Shown piece by piece: positions 36,543-49,875 of a DNA stretch of 64,000 nucleotides. Source of the stretch: Bimuria novae-zelandiae CBS 107.79 (taxonomy: Eukaryota > Ascomycota > Dothideomycetes > Pleosporales > Didymosphaeriaceae); assembly GCA_010015655.1 (NCBI GenBank), contig ML976673.1, positions 313,938 through 377,937 of the forward strand. Reading direction: 5' to 3'. Position 1 is the first letter of the stretch; every line of letters begins with the position of its first letter. The notes under the pieces are model-generated. The model did no database searches. It was not told the origin of the DNA and saw only the letters and a program-made list of their open reading frames with translations. A program made the position numbers and the translations under genes.

Positions 36543-37744
36543 TCACCACACCGGTGCCACGGGCTTCACATTGTACACGCCCTCCAATGCCTTCACATGA
36601 TCCTCGCTCAGCACCACTTCCAAGGCTCCCACGGCCTCGTCAATCCGCTTCTCACTTTGCAGCCCTAAGATCGGATTCACTCCTTTCTTCAAGCTCCACG
36701 CCATCGCTACCTGCGCCATACTCACACCCAGCTGGTTTGCTATCTCCTCGACTTTGTTGACGATGGCTTCATCGGAGGGCGTGATAAAGAAGCCCATGTA
36801 AGGATCGGATTCTTGGCGGTGCGAAGAGGTGTTCCAGGGGCGGGCAAGTTTACCCTGCGCCAGAGGCGACCATGGAATGACGCCGATGCCTTCGTGGAAA
36901 CAGTACGGGAGCATTTCGCGCTCCTCCTCGCGGTAGAGAAGGTTGTGGTAGTTCTGCATAGAGATAAATTTGTGCCTTAAAGATACTGTTAGCACACCCC
37001 TTGGAACGGGACCAAGATCGCGCTTACCATCCGTGTTTCTCGGCAACATTGTTCAGCATCTGGAATTGCCAGGCTGTCATGGATGAGGCGCCAATGTAGC
37101 GCACTTTTCCGCTCTCGACTACGTCGTTGAGCGCGCGCATGATCTCTTCTGGCGGCACCTCCTTGTCGAGGCGGTGAATCTGCAACACGTCGATGTATGT
37201 GCCTAGACGCTTGACGGAGGCGTCGACCGCGTCGATAATATGCTTCCTGCTCAGTCCGACGCGGTTCACCATCACACCGTCGTTCACCATCGCTACCGCA
37301 AGGTTCAACCTTCCGTCCTTCATCGCCTCCTTTTCGTCAACGCCGAAGAAACATTTAGTCAACAACACCAACTTCTCGCGCGGGATCTTGTACTGCGTGA
37401 TCGCTTTGCCAATGATCTCTTCGCTCCTGCCTTGCGAATAGGCGTCCGCGGTGTCCCAGGTGTTGATGCCATTGTCGAATGCATATTTGAGCAAAGGGAG
37501 AGAAGCAGCCTCATCAAGGACCCAGGCACCGTTTGTTGAATTGGGTGAGCCGAAACCCATGGCGCCGAGGATGATGGATGAAATCTTGAGCCCGGAGCGA
37601 CCGAGGCTGGGCTTCCATTAGAGCGTGGGAGCAACGAGGTCGGGGAGAGGTAACTCACCGTGTATACTTCATTTTGGGGCCTTCACCTGCATCCTTGTCT
37701 CCAAGATTGTTCGCCAGGGCTTTCAGGGGGTTGCTGTTAGCCAT
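36543..37744 (-). CDS. Aldo/keto reductase (YakC / versiconal-reductase-like branch)
   Basis: Exons 37744-37659, 37606-37028 and 36975-36543 give 365 residues; introns are 52 bp each, GT-AG, with a GCTAAC branch in the second. The tetrad is present: Asp and Tyr in 'NTWDTADAYSQGRSEEIIG', Lys in 'LVLLTKCFF' and His in 'DVLQIHRLD'. Also present are 'GKVRYIGASSMTAWQF', 'GVIPWSPLAQGKLARP' and a cofactor-binding end 'GVNPILGLQSEKRI'. The branch includes NADPH-dependent reductases of aldehydes and ketones, some in polyketide pathways. There is no cluster here, so a general detoxifying or metabolic role is more likely. Substrate unknown. Confidence 0.9.
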
Positions 37745-40076
37745 GAGGAAGCTGCAAGAAAGTTTGAAGGGGTTCTTCGGTGGTAACGAGGATAGGCTAG
37801 GCTAGAGATATTCAAGGAGGTGAAAATGAGGAAGGAATCACTGGCAGAATGGATTCAATGTGTGCGATGCTCGCTGTTCTGTTTATCTTCTAATGGAGCA
37901 GTTCCTTCCTTCTTTATAGGTCTCCTCACTTCGCAGGTTCTCCTTTATCGTCGTCAACGGCCGTAACAGACCAGATGCATGACAGTTTTGCGCACACTAT
38001 CCCCACCGTCGTGCGTCATTTCATCCACGCTTTGGTTTTTTCTTCACAACGAAGGCTCTCTGGCGTGCACGGGCTTCGAAGGCAGAGACACTGCTGGCTT
38101 CAGCGCACGCGTTTTCCGAACAAGGACGAGAAGCAAAAATGATACGCGGGGATAAGCATCATCTCCGATTGCAAGGCTGAGGATTGAGGCGCTGCGGTGT
38201 ACTGTGTAGGAGGCTTGGTCCGCGTTCGGACGGTTTGCGCGTGGTGGGGCCATTGAATAAGCGGGCTGAACCGGAGATAGATGAGGGTCGGACGAGCAGC
38301 GTCAATTTCGTGTTCTGTGGGCAACAATAACCCTCCACTCTTTTAGAACATTAGAGATAACAGATTTTTGGAGGAATGCGCAACGTTATCCTCATCATAT
38401 GAGCAGGAAGGTATGTTTCCGATGCTACGCAGGTAAAGGTTCATGATTGACACGTTTTGCGATAAATTCTTCTATCATGGTTTGCGCGGACGTTCGATGC
38501 AAGTTGGATCACAGAGATGGACAAGCAGGACCGTCTACAACACTTGCGTCGCCCCTCGCCGTTGTGTTCGGGATCAACAGCATGGCACATCTGTCTCAGT
38601 CATCAGTACTAGTGTACGCAGGAGGCAGTAAAGAAGAGGCTCGAAGTTTCAAGTTACGTCTGTTTTCCACCAGTCAAGATTCCCTGCGTTCAGCTTCGGA
38701 ATGTATGAGACGCATTCGCGCAGACGTAGATGAGGATGCGACCAAGTTGATTCGGGGTCGAGCTTCTATTTGCTTGCATCCATGAGCTCTTCTTCCTATT
38801 CGGGCGGTGAGAAGAATGGCTGCAGGAGCGTTTAGGCGATGACGCTCGAGACATTGGGATAGAGCATCAAGGTGCCGCACGACGGAGACGCTGGAGTAAG
38901 CGCGGTCCAGCCCTAGAAGAACTATCCAGAAGATCCGATACAATTTGCATATGTATAACTTAAAGGCCGCGGGCTCGTTTCTGCAGATCGATCACAGTAC
39001 AAAGCATTCAGCTGCGCCTGGACTAGAGGCTGATTTGGGTGTATTCGGATCGCGACTCGTGCCGGAGAATTGAACAATTTCAACATGGACAGTGTCTCAA
39101 CCGACCAGCTGGCTATCTTGCCCTTGTTAACTTCCACATATTATTTGAGGTCTTTGAAGTTGGAGCTGGCTTCTTCCTCCGAGAGGACGCCACATATAAT
39201 GCAGCATCCCCGCCCTTTCAATAGGTAATCAGTCACATCTTTGAGTTGATCCAGACCTTGATCCAGCCCTTACACAAAGCCTCTTTGCTGTATTTGGTGA
39301 TGATGTCGGATTGTTCCCATCATATTGGAGAAGGTCAACGTCTTCTGTACCAAAACAAACCTTATTGATTATATAAATGGAGTAATTGGGATTGATCGCA
39401 CGAAATCGCAGATGTAGCCTCAGCACTAGTACAGTGATACATCTTCTGAACGTGTATCCATTCAGTGCAAGGTGCAAGTGCCTGGGTGGGCGGCGCCTCA
39501 GACAAGGTGAATGAAGAGGTTCGGAAATATGTCGGCTTCTTTGACAACGCCAGTGCTGCTTGGCTGGCGGCGGACCTCCCGACAAAAAGCCCCTTCTCTC
39601 ATGTCGGTTGCAGCGCTCAAGTGCCCTCTGCGTTGATTCTCGATCCACTTTTCAGGCACGCGGCCATCCCTTTCAGCGCTTAGCTTGAATACTTAGTGTA
39701 ATAAGCACAACTCGAGGCCGAAGAGAGCTAGGAGTTTGTACCTCTAGGCAGTAATGCGCGCGCGCGATAATTTAATATATGTTTAAGGTATTAAAAGATA
39801 TGTTAAGATGCTAAGAAACATATTAGTATAATATTAAAAAAAATCTCTAATATAATATAAAAGCTTATATAAAAGAATAAATTTTTTTGCTGAACTTATT
39901 GGGGGGTTTTTTTTTTTAATACTAAGGTAGATTACTCCTCGATTTTATACGTATTACTAGGTATTTATAACTACTAAAAAATAGGTTTAACCAAAGGAGC
40001 TAGTAAGGTCTTTAATTATATATTTAATTAATTTAATACTAACTATAAGTAAAAAGGCACTAGGCTAGCGCTATAA
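37745..40076. other. Gene-poor border zone ending at the AT-rich island
   Basis: The AKR promoter (TATA-like element at 37912) is followed by about 1.7 kb without a supported gene. Frames at 38447-38785 and 39229-39683 have no recognisable features. Base composition changes abruptly at about 39760, after a GCGCGCGCG stretch, to AT-rich sequence with TpA excess. From there to 40076 it is RIP-mutated DNA of unknown origin. Confidence 0.5.
37912..37918 (-). promoter_or_regulatory. TATA-like element of the aldo/keto reductase
   Basis: On the minus strand this reads TATAAAG, about 170 bp upstream of the ATG at 37744. Confidence 0.35.
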
Positions 40077-40081
40077 AAGCT
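40077..40081. repeat. Target-site duplication of Copia-A (left)
   Basis: AAGCT directly before the left LTR; the identical AAGCT follows the right LTR at 55000-55004. Confidence 0.85.
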
Positions 40082-40301
40082 TGTTAATACGGCAATAGGA
40101 TGTTGAATCAAGACTTCGTTGCAACGATGTGGTGTGGATAGTAGTGATTTTTGATTGATTTCTTGTGGTGGGCTGTTGCGAGAAGTATTTATCGAGCGTG
40201 GTTTGTTCCCTGCTAGCCCGATCAGGACTAGCGCAACAAACCACAGGCAAGCTGCATGGCTGTGAACGCCGTAGGAGCGTTGTGCAGGTTCGATACTAAC
40301 A
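40082..40301 (-). repeat. Copia-A 3' LTR (left end)
   Basis: 220 bp, TGTTAATACGG...GATACTAACA. It is 95% identical to 54780-54999 and related to the solo LTR at 56608-56849. The minus-strand purine-rich tract next to it (40305-40322) fits a polypurine primer. Confidence 0.88.
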
Positions 40302-40329
40302 CTAGCTATCTTTTCTTTTATGCTATATG

Positions 40330-43300
40330 TGGCTAGTTTAGCCTAGAACGCTCAGATCTGCAATAAAAACACGATCTATAATAGTTACTAGTTTCTTAAC
40401 TAAATTAGCGCTAGTGCGCGCCTTCTTAGTACCTATCCTGCTACTATTATAGACTTACTACTTCTTGCTATCGTAATTATACTCTATAGTATTAACTTTA
40501 GCACGATTAACCTAGCCTTATACGCGAAGCTTGAGCTAGTTATAATTAATAAAATACTTTATAGCTAAGTTAGAGCTAGCCTTAGTTGTTAAGTCTGCTA
40601 GATTATTACGTCTATTAATCTAGTAGATATCTATAAGCTTACTACGCTTATAGGCCTTACGCAGAGCTATAATATTAATTATAAAATACTTCTCCTTAGT
40701 AGTGCTAAGCTTAATAAAGTAATTATATAAGGAGCGTGAGTTAGTGCACACGACAATAAGGATATTAAAAAGGTTAAGTTACTACATAATTATGTTAATT
40801 ATACCGCTAATTATAATTATAATATTAACTCTATAGGCTATTACGCAGATCTTAGATATAAAAACGCTGCGAGTGACGCGCTTATACTTAATAGATAATT
40901 AGTAAATAATATTACTAGTAAACTTAAAGTTATAATTACTATCTTTAGTCTTATTGCTAAGCGTGATTACGAAGCCTATCTATAATAATATATTCTTATT
41001 ATTAGTAAATAATGCGTTAATAAAGGCGTATAGCTTTAAGTTACTTAAGTCTAGTAGGATAAAGTTAAGGCCGCGAGTAATATTCTCCTTTTACTAAATA
41101 ATACGCTTATTTAATCTAGTAATTTCTTTTTTTATAGGCTTACTTACTTAGGCTATAGCGGCGAGGTTAAAGCTTGCCTTAGATTAATAGATTATTATAA
41201 TGTAAGTACCTCGAGCACGCTATTAAATATATAATTACTTATTATTAACTATTTTTAGCTTCTTACTTTGCTTCTTCTAGCGTAGAGTAATAGCTCGATT
41301 ATTATTATTAAACTTAATAATATAGCTATTAAAGTTAATTTGCGCGTTTAGTAAGAGAAACTACTTAGGCTTAGCCTTAAAACGTAGCTTTTAGTCCTTA
41401 AGGTCTATAAAAGCTTTATTAGATAGACCAAGCGTGTTATTAGTTTATATACTAATAATACTAAAGCACTCGCTGCTAGCCTTGCTAATAAGTAAGCATA
41501 AATTATAAGTAAATATTACTATATAAAGAGTCTTGGTGTGGTGTTTATTATATATTAACCACTAATAGGCACTTGCTTCAGCAATACTATATAGTGGCTT
41601 AATAATAATTATAACTATATTTATTAGATAACTGTCCTTAAGCTAGGCTAGTACGTTAGCTACAATAGTACGCTAGAGTGGATTATCCGATTGCGTATAG
41701 GCCTGAGTAATGTCACGGAGCCAGAGGTGCATGCCTAGCTTTAATAGTAATAGTGCTAGAGCGATAATTACACGCTGGCTTGCACGCTGGATAGTGGGAG
41801 ACTATATTAAGACAAGCTTCTTTTTGTTATTAGCGTATCCTTAGATAACAAGATAAAACTTCTTATATAGGTAGTTAGTAGTCTTGCCCTTAACTTTATT
41901 AATAATGTATAACTTAAAGATATAGACCTTATTATAATAGTAAGGACTATACTTCTTAAAGCGAAAGACGCCTTATGTAATAAGGGCGTTAATTTTTACC
42001 TTTATAGATACTTTAAATAGTTACCTTAGTATTATAATCTTGCTAACTACTTATAGCTTCTTAGCTAGAATAAGATTATCACGCTTACGTTAATTAAGGT
42101 TAATAGTAGTAGTTATAACTTTATTAGGTTTAGGCTTATTTTTTAAGCCTTTTAGCTTACTACGCTTACGCTTAGGCGCGGGCTCCTCCTTTATAATAAA
42201 AGTAAAATTATTATTAGAGCTACTGTTGTCCTTGTCCTCTACGGGAGGGGTAATAATAATTATATTATCTATATAATACGGGCGCACTACGGTAATGCGG
42301 AAGGTAACTTATTTATTATTAATTTTAATAACTATGGATTACTTATTAACGTGGAGGGTAATTATCTAATATAGGCTAGACTATTTATAGTTCTCTTGCT
42401 AGACCTTAACGCTACTTAGAATAGGTAATAGTAAGATATTAGTTACGTTAGGACTATTACAAGTTATAAAAGCCTTATTAACTTAGCGCTTTACCTTAAT
42501 CTTACGCACTTTAGCTATTGCTTTACGCACTACAGCGCCGCGGGCGGTAATAAATAGCGATAGTAGTAATTTCTTTAACAAGCAAGGATATGCTCTAAAG
42601 ATAAAAAAAGTTAAGATAAGTCTATTAGGACCTGCGGTGTTATTAATAGTCTTAATAGCTATCTATAAGATATGTTCGGGAGCGGTTATGCGTCTAACGT
42701 CTATAAAGATTACCCTATAAGTACGGCGAATAAGAGCATAATAGCGCTTAACCTTACTAATTAAATAATATGCCTCTACTAGGACTTCCTTAACCTTAAT
42801 TATAAGTAACGTAGCGTTATTAATAAACTTATTAGTAATAAAGTTCTTGCCAGCATCTGTCTTAATAACGTTAAGAAGACTAATATATATATTAATTTAT
42901 ATAGCGCGAAGGAGATCCTAAGTAGTGTTTACTTAGATATTTAGTATAAATTAAGTAGCTTAAAAAGCTGTGGCTTTATTAACTGCGTAGAGTACTAGTT
43001 TCTAATTAATATATATCACATTAACAATAACGCATAAGTTAAAGTCTATATTATTATAAATAGTAAAGCGGAAACGGCTAGGTGCTTTGCTATAGATTTG
43101 ACACTAGTAATAGTACTTATTAATGCGATTAATAATATCCTTATTAATGTCTTTATGGCCTGCTTTGCCGAGGATTTTGTATAGTTATCTAGTAGTAAAA
43201 TAGCTAAAGCGTTAGTAAAGCTAGCGCAGCTTAGTCTTAGTTAAGTAGTAAATAATAGTCTCTTATTTATTAAGTAGAAGCTATAGATGTCCCTATTTAT

Positions 43301-43430
43301 AGATAATTAGAAATTCTTTACTACCTTAAATAAGCACGTTGTTAACGTTGTTAAAGAAGATACTATAATAATTTATATCTTTTAAGTAAAGTAGAAATAG
43401 TGTGTTAGTTAGTATTATTATAAAAGAAAT
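40330..43430 (-). pseudogene. Copia-A integrase-RT-RNase H remnants
   Basis: Read on the minus strand from the gypsy insertion point downward. 'DAGKNFITNKFI' resembles the integrase core (about 42.85 kb). A lysine-rich linker ('EEPAPKRKRSKLKG', then NKPK, about 42150) is typical of the integrase/RT junction of dothideomycete copia elements. The RNase H end is 'IDIYWINSRNNLADLTTKAS'-like, with a stop in place of W (about 40.6 kb). Stops are frequent and many match Gln or Trp codons hit by RIP. No functional product is possible. Confidence 0.75.
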
Positions 43431-43849
43431 TGTTAAGATCTGAACATGTATGGAACAAGGAGGGCCAACGGGCCTCCAGTGGGGGTGACACTCGGCGGGG
43501 TCGCGTAACCGAGGTCACGTGACAACACCATCCAGCCAAGACTCACCAGCCATGGATGGCGATACCGTCCATGGATGGCAACGGTATCTTAGATGGTATG
43601 AATTCCTTATGTATATAACGGAACACAAATACCTTTATAGTATATGTGTTTAACCTGTTTATCAATCTATCGTTTGGATCTGAATAAGCAACCTTGTTGA
43701 TTTAATTATGCTATACCTACCTTTAATACTAACGCCCTAGTGACAAGCGCAAGCTATTACTACGACCCTCTTTTGTCCTACTATAGTATTCCTGCCTAAG
43801 AACCAACCTTAGCCCCTTAGGGACCAGCTACCCCTTTAGGATCTTAATA
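43431..43849 (+). repeat. Gypsy 5' LTR
   Basis: 419 bp; the last bases read TTAATA where the right copy has TTAACA, a RIP-type C-to-T change. It retains a normal share of CpA/TpG and G+C, unlike the flanking internal DNA. Confidence 0.92.
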
Positions 43850-43866
43850 TCTTAAACACCCTTAAC

Positions 43867-46800
43867 ATGAATACTAATAGGACCCTTACCTCTTCTATAG
43901 CTTTAGACAACTATGTCACCCCTATAGGGGATGGCAAGAACAAGGCACATAAACCTGACTTGTATAATAATAACTATACCCTCCTCGATACCTGGCTCTT
44001 ATAGCTAGCCCTCTATTTTTTTAACTAGAATTAAGATTTTAAAGATAAGAAGAAGGTTATCTTCGCTACAACTTATATATAAGGAAGCGCTAAAGAATAG
44101 ATCTGTTCCTACCTAGTTAAGTACTTAGACATGGACCATAATAACAAAAATAAGGAGTATATTAACAAGCATGCTAATGCAATTAACATTATTAAAGACT
44201 ATAATAACTTTAAAATATACCTTTAATAAATGTTTAGAATTGCTAACAAAATAGCTATTACTGGACGAGCAATCTAAACAGTTCGCTAACACTAATCTAT
44301 AGCTAAATACATAGCTAAGTTCCGCAAGTACGCAGTGCAACTCGACTAGGAGAATAAATTTTTTAAGATAATATATAAATAAGGCCTTAAACGCAATGTG
44401 CGCGAGGAACTCCTATATAGTAGTATAAAGATAAAGACCTTAGAAGAACTATACGAAGAGACTATCCGTATTAATAGGGAGTGGTTCGCTTTGTAAGAAG
44501 AGTTCCGTAGGAACCCGAGGAACGCTAGTTTTGGACGATAGGCACCTGTAGTCTACAGAGCGCCACCGAAAGCACCTCGACGCCAGTAACGCAACTACTA
44601 CGGACCCTAACCTATAGAAGATGTCTAGTTTAATAACCTAGAAAAGGGAATAGGAAAGGCTATAGGCTTTTAAAAGCCTAATTAACGTATCTTAGATAGA
44701 ACCCGACGATAAGGGACCGAGACGCGTAAATACTTCACATGTGGCAAACTGGGCCACATAGCCAGGAACTGCAGATCTAAGAATAAGATCACCAGACAGT
44801 TAAACGTACTAACTGTTAATAAGAAAGAAACCACCGACGAAGAATAGCAAGTAGTAAACGCTATTAAATAAATTAATATCCACGACGAAGGATTGGAGTA
44901 ATTAGGGACCCTTAATTCACGACTCTACGAGGATGCATACGAAGGTTCGGACGAAAAAGGAAAAGAGAAGGAACCAATGCCTCGATCTCCTACGCCTCAC
45001 CCTAGCTGGAGCAAACTAGTTACTAGCAAGACGACGAATGTTTTCGACTTCTTGGAAAAACACCAACCAAGGGAAGGAGACTTTAGGTATATAGCGATGG
45101 AACGACAAGACTACGTAGAAGCATTTTTCCATGCTTACTAACCTAACCTGGTTAGTAAAGCAGCACGAGAAATGGCGGACCACTACTATGCCTACGAAGA
45201 CCCTAAGAAGAAGTACCTAAACAAAAACCTAAACTACGAACTATAGTACAACCTGGACTACTATAATCCTACGCATGAGACCATACGATAGACCCTCTAT
45301 AGAGAAGATTAATATACTATTTATTACTAAGCTAAGGAATATAGCTACTTTCCCTAAACATACTAACAATGCAGATAGGAGTGGTTTAACTGTCTTATTA
45401 CCTATTATAACATTTACCTCTAGGATAAACGCGAAACACGATACTTTTTACATCTTAATTAGGCACTAAACTAAGTAATGTTATTACTAGTTAATAGAAA
45501 ATGTGTATTAGACAAATAGCAAACATGCTTACACCCTAATTATAAGGAACACAAAGAATAAAAAGGGAAGCATAGGTTTAATTGCATACTAAAAGGGACT
45601 ACAACCCTTAGAATTAAAATAGTAACGAAGGAAGAAGACGGTGAAGCTCTCCTAATAGAGGCCTAGTAGTAGCCCTAGGAGAAGAAGAATAAAGGACACC
45701 TTAAACCTACGAAGCCAGCTAAAAAGAAAATATCTTTTTTAGACCTAGGCTTAGGCGGGAAAACGCCTTTAAGGAAGTAAATGCCACTAATAGTTAGGTA
45801 TTAATTAAGCTACTAGTATAGCTTAAAGAAATATAGATAAAAGCCATGCTAGACTTAGGAGCACAAGAAAGTTATGTGTCTAGAAAGCACTTAATAGAGC
45901 AAGACTCTACGAACGCAAGAAGGCCATACCCTATGCTATTCATGTCGCGAATAGATAGCTAATGCCCGGCAAAGCAACAATCGAGTACGAGGTTAAAACC
46001 ACCCTTACAATCTATAGACACTAGGAATTAATTATCCTCGATATTATTAAGGAAGCTAATTACAACGTGATTTTAGAATTACCCTAGTTAAGGAAGCATA
46101 ACCCTATAGTTAACTAGAAAAAGAAAGAGCTATCCTTTAAGCGCTGCAACTGTGCATTATAAGTAAAGCCTACGCATTAATAGAGCATGATAGTAGATAA
46201 GAGAACTATTAACAACATAGTCTCGCGACTAAAAGTTAATAAACGCGAAATTAACTTAGTAGACGCTAGTAGGAACTACTAGGTTACAAAGCGTAAGTAT
46301 AAAGAGAATAGCACACCTCTTAATATCCCCGACGAATATAAAGAATGGAGTTATTTGTTTTAGGAAGAGAAAGGAGCAAACGCCCTTCCTAAGCATACAC
46401 ACCGAGATTACCGCATTATTCTCGAAGAAGGAAAAACGCCGCCTTTTGGACCACTATACGGCCAGAGTAAAAAAGAACTCTAATGGACACGCGAATTCCT
46501 AAAGAAAGCTCTTAATAGGTAATAGATACGTAAGTTAGAATTGCTAGCAGCGTTACCCTTAATATTTATTATAAAGAAGGATAGAATACAACGTCTATGC
46601 ATCGACTATAGGAGACTAAACAACATAATAATTAAAAATAAATACCTACTACCGAATATATAAGAATCACGAGACAGGCTAGGACGAGCCAAGATATTTA
46701 CACAATTTAACCTACGAGACGGATACTACCTCATACGAATATTAGCAGGTGATAAGTAGAAGACAGCCTTTTAGACTCACAAACGCGCCAGCAACATTCC

Positions 46801-49274
46801 AAGCAATAATTAATAATATACTATAGAACTACCTTAATATATTTATAGTTACCTACCTTGACGACATCCTAGTATTCTTAGAATAGGAGAAAGATCATGT
46901 GCAACATGTGTAAACAGTACTATAAGCGCTAAATAACGTTAATCTATAGCTAAAACTAAAAAAGTGTAAATTCTATATTATAGAACTGGAATTCTTAGGA
47001 CATGTTATTAACACCGAAGGTATCTAAGTAAGCCCTTTAAAGATTAAGGAAGTAAAAAAGTAAAAATTACCTATTAATCTTAAGGAAGTGCGAGCCTTCC
47101 TTAGATTTACTAGATTTAATAGATAATTTATTATAGACTACTCTAGGATTACACTACTACTCACGAACCTTACGAAGAAAGACAAACCTTTTAATTAGAT
47201 AGAAGAATATAAATAAGTATTCTAAACACTACGAAAAGCATGTATTACGCTACTAGTCCTTATACACTTCTAAGATAATAAACCTTTACGTATCGAAACA
47301 GACGCAAGCGACTTGGCAGTAGGAGCATGTGCAAAATAAGAGAAGAATGGTAAATAGCACCTAGTTGTATACTACGCACACAAGTTTACACCAGAAGAAT
47401 TATGGTACGAAGTACACGACAAGGAACTACTTATAATAGTAAAAGCTATTAAACACTAGAGGATCTACGCACATAGCTACTTAGAACTTACGATTTTTAC
47501 AGACTACAAGAATCTTACACGCTTTACAACCACAAAAGAACTAACTTAACGATAAGTAAGATGGTCAGAAACGCTGGGACAATACAAGTTCAAAATTGTA
47601 TACACCCTAGGCAAAGAAAACGGACGAGCAGACGCTCTTAGTAGAATGAATAATAAAGGAGAAAAGGTTAAGATATACTCTATAATACTAAAGAAAAACC
47701 CTAATGGCTCTTTAGAACTAACTACTGAACTTAACTAACTCCTTGTACTTACACGAGAAGTACCTAGAGAACTGCAAAAGGAAGTTATATAATAATACTA
47801 TAATAACCCAGTGTAATGACACCTAGGGATCAGAAAAACTATGGAACTTATCTAGCGGAACTATAGCTTTAAGGGAATTAAGGAAGTAGTAACTACCTAC
47901 ATCCGTAAATGTGTAGATTGCTAGCGTAATAAATATGCAACACACCTTAAGTATAGAGAAATGTAAGCTATACAAATACCTATTGCACTATGGGAAGATA
48001 TTACTATAGACTTTATTACAGGACTACTAAAATTAAGAGATCCTGCAACCGGAATTACTTACGACGTAATACTAAATATTATCTGTTAATTCACTAAATA
48101 CGTGGAACTACTACCATGCTAGAAGACAACTACGGCTAAGGAACTCGCATTTCTTATCCTAGACTAACTTATACAGCACCACGGTATTCCAAAGACAATT
48201 ATTAGCGATAGAGACAAACTCTTTACCTTAAACTATTAGATAACCCTAATAGCACTTATTAGAATAAAACGGAAATTATCGACAGCATACCATCTACAAA
48301 CCGACGGATAGACAGAACGTACGAATTAAACTATCGAAACGTACCTACGCATCTACTGCAATAACCAGAAAAATAACTAGATTTCCTTACTACCTATAGC
48401 ACAACTAGCATATAACAACAAGATATTAATAGTAATAGGATTTACACTATTTTATATAAACCACGGAAGATATTTACATCTCTTTAATTAAACACTTCTT
48501 ATAACAATTAAAACAGAGGAAGTAATAAACATGGCAGAAACTATAAAGAAAATACATGCATAACTCTAAGGGAATCTCAAGAAAGCTCAACAGCAAAGCA
48601 TTTCCTACACAAACTAAAAAAGAAAAACGGCACCTTAGCTAAAGAAGGGGGATAAAGCATATCTACTTACGAAAAATCTTCGGACCTAGAAGAAAAAGCA
48701 CAAGAAACTGGACCATGTTAAGGTCAGGCTATTTTTCATTATTGAATAAATATCACTAGTTAACTATTAATTGGAACTACCACCAGACGCAAAGATACAC
48801 CTGGTATTCTATATAGATTGACTCGAACCTGCAGACATTGAAACACTAGTTAAAACAACCTTTTATCACTAGCTAGAGGAAGAAACCGAATTCAAGGTTA
48901 AAAAGATACTACAATACACAGATTAGCCATAAACATACCTAATCAAGTGGAAAGGATATCTACACTCAGAAAACACATGGGAACTAGAAGTAAACCTTAG
49001 AAACTGTTGCCAGGTGTTGGCACGGTACCATCGTCAAGCCATGAGAAGGAATCAGGAACGATCGGAGGAGAACTAGATAAGAACTCGTTAAGAAGAAGAT
49101 CTATCGATGGATCAGGAAGAGGATTGTTGGCCTGTGACTAGCCCGGATCAGCGAGGAAATTGTCTTAGAACGGAGCGTCCGCACTCGAGCTCTCCGTCTC
49201 TTGCACCTTATCCTAGGTATCTAATAGTTTTCTATCCCGACGCGCAAATAACTTCTTACGACCCTCTAGCTTAA
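43867..49274 (+). pseudogene. Gypsy gag-pol, RIP-inactivated
   Basis: Gag starts at ATG 43867 and shows 'DNYVTPIGDGK' and later a zinc knuckle at about 44731-44772 whose first Cys codon is now Tyr (TAC), a G-to-A change. Pol is in a different frame (offset -1): protease 'MLDLGAQESYVS' (45846), RT active site YLDD (46854-46865), RNase H 'RIETDASDLAVGACA' (47289), an integrase HHCC remnant (about 47.9 kb), and chromodomain 'TYLIKWKGYLHSENTWELE' (48933). The pol frame runs to a TAA at 49272. Many TAG/TAA stops stand where Gln is expected. The chromodomain would have directed integration to heterochromatin. Confidence 0.85.
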
Positions 49275-49593
49275 GGAGCTCACGCCTGCTACGAGCAATG
49301 GCCTCCTTAGCACGAGCTAACTCTAATTGCTTTTCACGCTCTTTATCCTCTACCTTCTCCCACTCCTTTTTAGGAATAAATAATTCACACTCGCTCCTTG
49401 CAGCGATACAACCAGCGCAACGACTAGACATAGTATCCACGAAACAACAAATGTTCAGTCTTTCGCAACGACCACAACGAAAAGGCATCTCTTTACTACT
49501 CTCTTTAACACGGCGAATGCGATTACGTCGCTCTTAGGTTAAAGTCTTCTTGCGAGGCGCGCGCGCTTTACGGGGCTTGAGATCCTTAGGCAT
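49213..49593 (-). pseudogene. Antisense gene inside the gypsy element: basic N-terminus, Zn2Cys6-type motif, coiled coil
   Basis: From ATG 49593 the frame runs 126 codons to the stop at 49213, with a single TAA at codon 20 (49534-49536) that fits a CAA hit by RIP. From the internal Met (49488) it is fully open for 91 codons. The first 35 residues are Lys/Arg-rich. Cysteines follow the spacing C-X2-C-X6-C-X8-C-X2-C-X6-C, exactly that of fungal binuclear zinc clusters, but with few basic residues between Cys2 and Cys3. The rest is a charged, heptad-like helix rich in Glu/Lys/Arg ('EKEREKQLELARAKEAIA'). It ends tail-to-tail with pol, overlapping by about 60 bp. Small proteins of this build recur in fungal retroelement contexts as far as I recall; the function is unknown. 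Confidence 0.65.
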
Positions 49594-49607
49594 GGTTAGG
49601 AAGGCAC

Positions 49608-49651
49608 TACCGTGTTTTATCGGTGATTCTGGAAATACCTGCTCGACCCAC
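49608..49651. repeat. Left arm of an inverted repeat in the gypsy element
   Basis: This 44-bp segment just upstream of the antisense ATG pairs with a right arm that the pogo insertion split. Its 21-bp part 49631-49651 is a perfect inverted match to 49876-49896. Its part 49608-49621 matches 52023-52036, across the pogo target TA. The spacer is 224 bp. Confidence 0.7.
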
Positions 49652-49875
49652 TTAAGGCGTATTTCTCATCAGACAGCGCGTATTTTCTGTTCTGGTCTCC
49701 TTTTTTTCGCTTTTCTCTCCACCACACAAGGAACTTTGGATAATAATATACTAAAAGTAGATAAAGGGCTTCTATAGAGTTATAAGTACCCCCCTTAAAT
49801 TTTTTAGAAGATTTAAGTTTTTTGCGTTCAAGAAAATACAAGAAAAGGAAGGATTGACGATGACTGGCTGGCTCT

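Noticed and set aside
38447..38785. 112-codon frame in the border zone
   Set aside because: No features, and another frame on the same strand overlaps it.
39229..39683. Overlapping plus and minus frames just before the AT-rich island
   Set aside because: The frames are mutual shadows in a GC-richer patch; neither shows a domain.
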